This document shows positions 61,195 through 64,000 of a stretch of DNA of 64,000 bases, one piece after another. Each line of letters opens with the position of its first letter. Position 1 is the stretch's first letter. The position numbers and the translations under genes were made by a program. The stretch is taken from NCBI GenBank assembly GCA_016875395.1, contig VGRF01000017.1, positions 31,798 to 95,797 of the forward strand, in the 5' to 3' direction. The DNA comes from Deltaproteobacteria bacterium (GTDB lineage: Bacteria > Myxococcota_A > UBA9160 > UBA6930). A model generated the notes under the pieces. It saw only the letters and a program-made list of their open reading frames with translations, was not told the origin of the DNA and ran no database searches.

Positions 61195-63834
61195 TCAGAA
61201 GGGCCAGAGGTCTCCGGCGCTCCCGCCGGTGAACTTGAATCCAAAGCGCGCGCCCACCGTTCGCGGAGCCGCCAGCCAATACACGTCGACCCAGTTGCCG
61301 GTTCCTTCGTGCTGGGTCTTCACGGTCTGATTGTCTTCGAGGTTCTGCAGGTAGAACTCGAACCACACCGGCTTCGAGCTCAGGTCGTAGCGAACGCGAA
61401 GATCCGTCCTCGTGTAAGCCCTCTGCGCCGAATCCGAATCCTCATACTGATTGAAGAAGATCGAGTCGCGATAGGCGAAATCGAGGCGCGGCGTAAGCGT
61501 GCCCGAAGCCATCTCGAACGCATACGCGACGGAGGCCGAGATCGAGAATTCGGGCGCTCGCGGAAGCACGTTGCCCTTCAGGTTCTGCAGAGGAGCCCCG
61601 TCGCAGGTCGGGCCGGATCCGTGTCGGTCACCGACCGGCTTGAAGGGGCAGAAATTGGTCGGATTCGACGGAGTGGGACTGGTGTCTTGGGAGAAAAAGT
61701 CCTTGGCGATCTCGGCGTGCAGCCAGCCGGCGTTTCCGGAGATCTGAAGGTTGTCGATCGGCACCCACGTCCACTGCAGCTCGATGCCGTAGATCTGGGA
61801 CTCGGGCGCGTTGACGGTTGTTCCAACGTTGTTCACGACGGTCGTGATGAAGCGGTTCTTGAAGTCGTAGTAGTAGAACGTCGAGTTGAGGAACAAGCGC
61901 CCGTCGAGAAGTGTGTTCTTTGCACCGACTTCGTAAGCGTTGATCGTTTCGGACTCGAAGCCGTCCGTGTCGAAGAAGTCGTACCCGCCGTGCCGCTCGC
62001 CGCGGCTGTAGCCCGCGTAGAAGAGCTGCCCGTCGCTCGGCCGGAGCTCGAAGCGCAAGCGGCCCGTCCAAGAGCGCCAGGTGTTCTCCTTGACGACGGG
62101 CACCGTGTTTCCCGTCGCTTGATCGAGGTCGCCCCGGAGCGGAATCAGGAAGGCGACGTTACCCGCGTGGAGCCGCGTGCCTGGAACTTGGTTTTGCAGC
62201 AGCCCACACCCCGAGGCCGGCTGGAATCCGAGGAATGCACACGTCGGAGCATTGAGGGTGAGGAAGCCGAACGTCGCGGGATCGAGGATGTCGAACGGCT
62301 CAGCCAGGATGTCGAAGTAACCGGTGTCCTTCATGTTGCGGTAGGTCTGGCTCCAGCGAACGCCAGTGTCGATGCGGAACTTGTCGTCGAAGAGGTTCAA
62401 GCCGCCCTGTAGGAAGACTCCGGTGCTGCGCGTTTCGACGTCGCTCTCGGCGAGGATGTAGGGACGGTCGCGGTCACCCTGCTTGAAGAGGCACGGGCCG
62501 TCGCAGACGAGCTGTGCGGCGGGACTGAAGGCGCTGAGCCCGCCGAAGGCGTCAAACACTGCGAAGTTCTGAAGCTCGCGCTCCGCCTCGTAGTTCCAGA
62601 ACGGCACGTGCGTATTCGGGGCGTTGTCGAGCTGGTAATTCGCACCGAACAGCCAATCGAACGGGCTGTTGTCGTACTCGGAGCGAATCGTCGCCTCGCC
62701 GCTCCAGGTCTTGTGCTTGTCGAGCAGGATCAACCTTCCCGAATCGTTGTCGGTGAAGTCCTGGTCGCGGTCAATCGAGAAATCCCAGTACTGATAGTTG
62801 CCGTTCAGCTTCACGAGATGGTTCGCGACTTCCCATTCGACGATCGCCTGACCCCAATAAGTCTTGTACTCCTGGAACTGCTCGCGGTTTGCTCGAACTT
62901 CGCTGGCATCCGAGGAGTTCGGAGTCGCCCCCGTAGGGTTGACGCCTGTCGCGAAGATCGTGCTCTGGCCGGGCTGGAACGCGGGATACGGACCGAGCGG
63001 GCGAGGTTGGCCGCCGCCATCGTCATCGAACGACCAGGCGAAGATCAGGTCTGTCGTCAGCGTCTCGCTGGGCGCCCAGCGCAGTGACGTCCGCAAGAAG
63101 TGGCCGCCGGAGAGCGCGTTGTTGCTGAGGTGCTGCTTGTGGCCGTTCTTGCCGGTCACGTCGAAATAGTCAGAGGGGATCTCTCGGCGGTAAGCGATGC
63201 GGAGACCGAGCTTGTCCGCGACGAGCGGCGCATTCATCATCGTTTCGATCTTGTAGTTGCTCCACTGCGCAAATCCGAAGGTGGCGCTGGTTTGGTATTC
63301 CTCGAGCACCGGGCGCGCGGTGCGCATGTTCATCGAGCCGCCCGTCGAGTTGCGGCCGAAGCCGGTGCCCTGCGGCCCAGCGAGGACTTCGATGCCTTCG
63401 AGGTCGACGAAGCCGAGCAGCGCCACCGCGAGTTGCGCCACGTAGATGTCGTTGATGTGGAGCTGGAAGCCCGGATCGATGCCCGGCCCGAGTACGTCCG
63501 AATCCTGGCCGAGGGCGCGCAGTGTGATCGCCGGCAGGCCGCCCGTCGCGATGAAGCCCGGGACTTTCAGCTGGAGGTCGTAGGCGTCTTCGATGTTCGC
63601 CGCCTCGAGGTCAGCTGGCGTGAACGCTGTCACCGACTGCGCGACGTCCTGAAGGTTCTGCTCGCGGCGCTCAGCGGTGATGATGATCTCCTCGATCCCC
63701 CTAGGCTCTTCGGCCCCGGGTGCAGGTGCAGGTGCAGGTGCAGGCGCGGCAGGCTGAGCTTCCTGCGCGAACGCAGCGGAAACGAATGCGATCGAAGCAA
63801 CCCCGCCTAGCACGAACCTCGAGATCGGGCGCAT
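61195..63834 (-). CDS. TonB-dependent outer-membrane receptor
   Basis: An 879-residue receptor. The signal peptide is followed by an Ala-Pro repeat linker, then the TonB box EEIIITAERREQ, plug (GRNSTGGSMNMR) and a 22-stranded barrel ending in RFGFKFTGGSAGDLWPF. GGAGGT lies eight bases before the ATG at 63834; an ATG six codons upstream has no ribosome site. It imports a large ligand using TonB energy. The receptor adjacent at 58432 is a close paralogue, showing a tandem duplication. Ligand unknown; no transport partners are nearby except the propeller lipoprotein. Confidence 0.9.
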   Translation of the reverse strand: MRPISRFVLGGVASIAFVSAAFAQEAQPAAPAPAPAPAPGAEEPRGIEEIIITAERREQNLQDVAQSVTAFTPADLEAANIEDAYDLQLKVPGFIATGGLPAITLRALGQDSDVLGPGIDPGFQLHINDIYVAQLAVALLGFVDLEGIEVLAGPQGTGFGRNSTGGSMNMRTARPVLEEYQTSATFGFAQWSNYKIETMMNAPLVADKLGLRIAYRREIPSDYFDVTGKNGHKQHLSNNALSGGHFLRTSLRWAPSETLTTDLIFAWSFDDDGGGQPRPLGPYPAFQPGQSTIFATGVNPTGATPNSSDASEVRANREQFQEYKTYWGQAIVEWEVANHLVKLNGNYQYWDFSIDRDQDFTDNDSGRLILLDKHKTWSGEATIRSEYDNSPFDWLFGANYQLDNAPNTHVPFWNYEAERELQNFAVFDAFGGLSAFSPAAQLVCDGPCLFKQGDRDRPYILAESDVETRSTGVFLQGGLNLFDDKFRIDTGVRWSQTYRNMKDTGYFDILAEPFDILDPATFGFLTLNAPTCAFLGFQPASGCGLLQNQVPGTRLHAGNVAFLIPLRGDLDQATGNTVPVVKENTWRSWTGRLRFELRPSDGQLFYAGYSRGERHGGYDFFDTDGFESETINAYEVGAKNTLLDGRLFLNSTFYYYDFKNRFITTVVNNVGTTVNAPESQIYGIELQWTWVPIDNLQISGNAGWLHAEIAKDFFSQDTSPTPSNPTNFCPFKPVGDRHGSGPTCDGAPLQNLKGNVLPRAPEFSISASVAYAFEMASGTLTPRLDFAYRDSIFFNQYEDSDSAQRAYTRTDLRVRYDLSSKPVWFEFYLQNLEDNQTVKTQHEGTGNWVDVYWLAAPRTVGARFGFKFTGGSAGDLWPF
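63719..63746. repeat. Six-base tandem repeat encoding the Ala-Pro linker
   Basis: About four copies of GGTGCA in tandem encode the Ala-Pro linker between the signal peptide and TonB box of the intact receptor. Copy number changes would lengthen or shorten the linker without a frameshift, because the unit is a multiple of three. Confidence 0.6.
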
Positions 63835-63873
63835 CGGTGACCTCCGTTCCATCCGATACTGCCACAGCCTTCG

Positions 63874-64000
63874 TGACCTGCTGGCCGATTCTCGGACCGA
63901 CTGATTCTTGAGAGAGAATGGCTTCCGACGGAAAGGAAGCCCCCATGAAGAAGAGTCGGTTTACGGAAGAGCAGATGGTGAAGATTCTGCGCGAGGCGGA
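63874..64000 (+). mobile_element. Left end of an IS3-family element
   Basis: The last 127 bases contain a probable left terminus beginning TGACCTGCTGGCC at about 63874 and a reading frame starting at 63945 that matches IS3-family OrfA. The element runs off the window, so the right end, second frame and target duplication are not visible. It is inserted about 40 bases from the start of the TonB receptor gene, between that gene and whatever lies beyond. Confidence 0.6.
63945..64000 (+). CDS. IS3-family transposase OrfA, partial
   Basis: An ATG at 63945 follows GGAAGG and encodes MKKSRFTEEQMVKILREA, the standard opening of IS3-family OrfA (helix-turn-helix DNA-binding subunit). Only 18 residues are within the window. 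The frame continues past 64000. Confidence 0.8.
   Translation, partial: MKKSRFTEEQMVKILREA

Noticed and set aside
59227..62412. Very long rightward frame opposite the TonB receptors
   Set aside because: It is an antisense shadow with no recognisable domain, and the leftward receptors have clear signal peptides, TonB boxes and barrels.
1..64000. Stop codon recoding (TAG and TGA read as amino acids)
   Set aside because: TAG and TGA end many normal genes in the window, such as the SDR at 16430 and bfr at 21696, with homologues ending there; the in-frame stops inside genes are better read as mutations or errors.
1..64000. CRISPR array or rRNA/tRNA genes
   Set aside because: No regularly spaced repeat of the needed unit size was seen, and no cloverleaf or rRNA-like conserved sequence was noticed; the repeats present are only two-unit or palindromic.
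1..64000. TAACAA motif as a strand-oriented (KOPS- or Chi-like) sequence
   Set aside because: Copies occur in both orientations without a clear bias in this window, so orientation cannot be claimed from this stretch alone.

Overview
The window is very GC-rich DNA (about 70% by inspection) from a Gram-negative bacterium. Evidence for an outer membrane is two TonB-dependent receptors, an outer-membrane beta-barrel, a lipid A-type acyltransferase fragment and several lipoproteins. TPR-rich proteins, an ECF sigma factor paired with a Ser/Thr kinase, and a run of SDRs, amidohydrolase and quinoprotein genes fit an uncultivated deltaproteobacterial/Myxococcota-like or related proteobacterial lineage; no rRNA or tRNA is present to settle it. 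Genes are packed tightly and many neighbours overlap by one to four bases (ATGA, GTGA).

Layout. 0.2-7.4 kb: an aryl-polyene-type fatty-acid synthase cluster in two divergent halves: ligase, ketosynthase and ketosynthase-like chain-length factor leftward; acyltransferase fragment, dehydratase, ketoreductase, amber-interrupted ketosynthase, YbjQ-like protein and O-methyltransferase rightward. The halves meet at about 3.46 kb, where both flanking genes lack their 5' ends. 7.4-17.6 kb: interrupted OMP gene, LuxR-type regulator, RluA pseudouridine synthase, citramalate/isopropylmalate synthase, two exported repeat-like proteins, GNAT, SDR and an APH-like kinase. 17.6-22.5 kb: small enzymes including a sortilin-like propeller coupled to a ThiS/MoaD protein, then a Fur-type iron-storage operon bfd-bfr and a dienelactone hydrolase. 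22.5-26.4 kb: glycolate oxidase glcDEF. 26.5-34.6 kb: TPR-metallopeptidase, SDR, HbpS-like protein, a nucleotidyltransferase toxin-like pair, aldehyde dehydrogenase, hydrolase and ABC-F ATPase. 34.7-42 kb: hflX, aroC, smr, mutY, sfsA, M23 peptidase and a histidine phosphatase. 42-50.5 kb: a 5'-truncated STAND-type ATPase joined to a GST fragment, serine hydrolase, quinoprotein, radical SAM, YkgJ and amidohydrolase genes. 50.6-64 kb: ECF sigma/kinase pair, acetyl-CoA synthetase, aminopeptidase P, a propeller lipoprotein and tandem TonB receptors, ending at the left end of an IS3-family element.

Two patterns run across the window. First, a short AT-rich motif, consensus [C/G]TAACA[A/G/C][C/G], recurs at least 35 times on both strands and in every reading frame, mostly inside genes and largely at synonymous positions. 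Second, at least six genes are broken by an in-frame stop, a frameshift or a truncating junction, which is either real decay or assembly/sequencing error and should be resolved before function is claimed.
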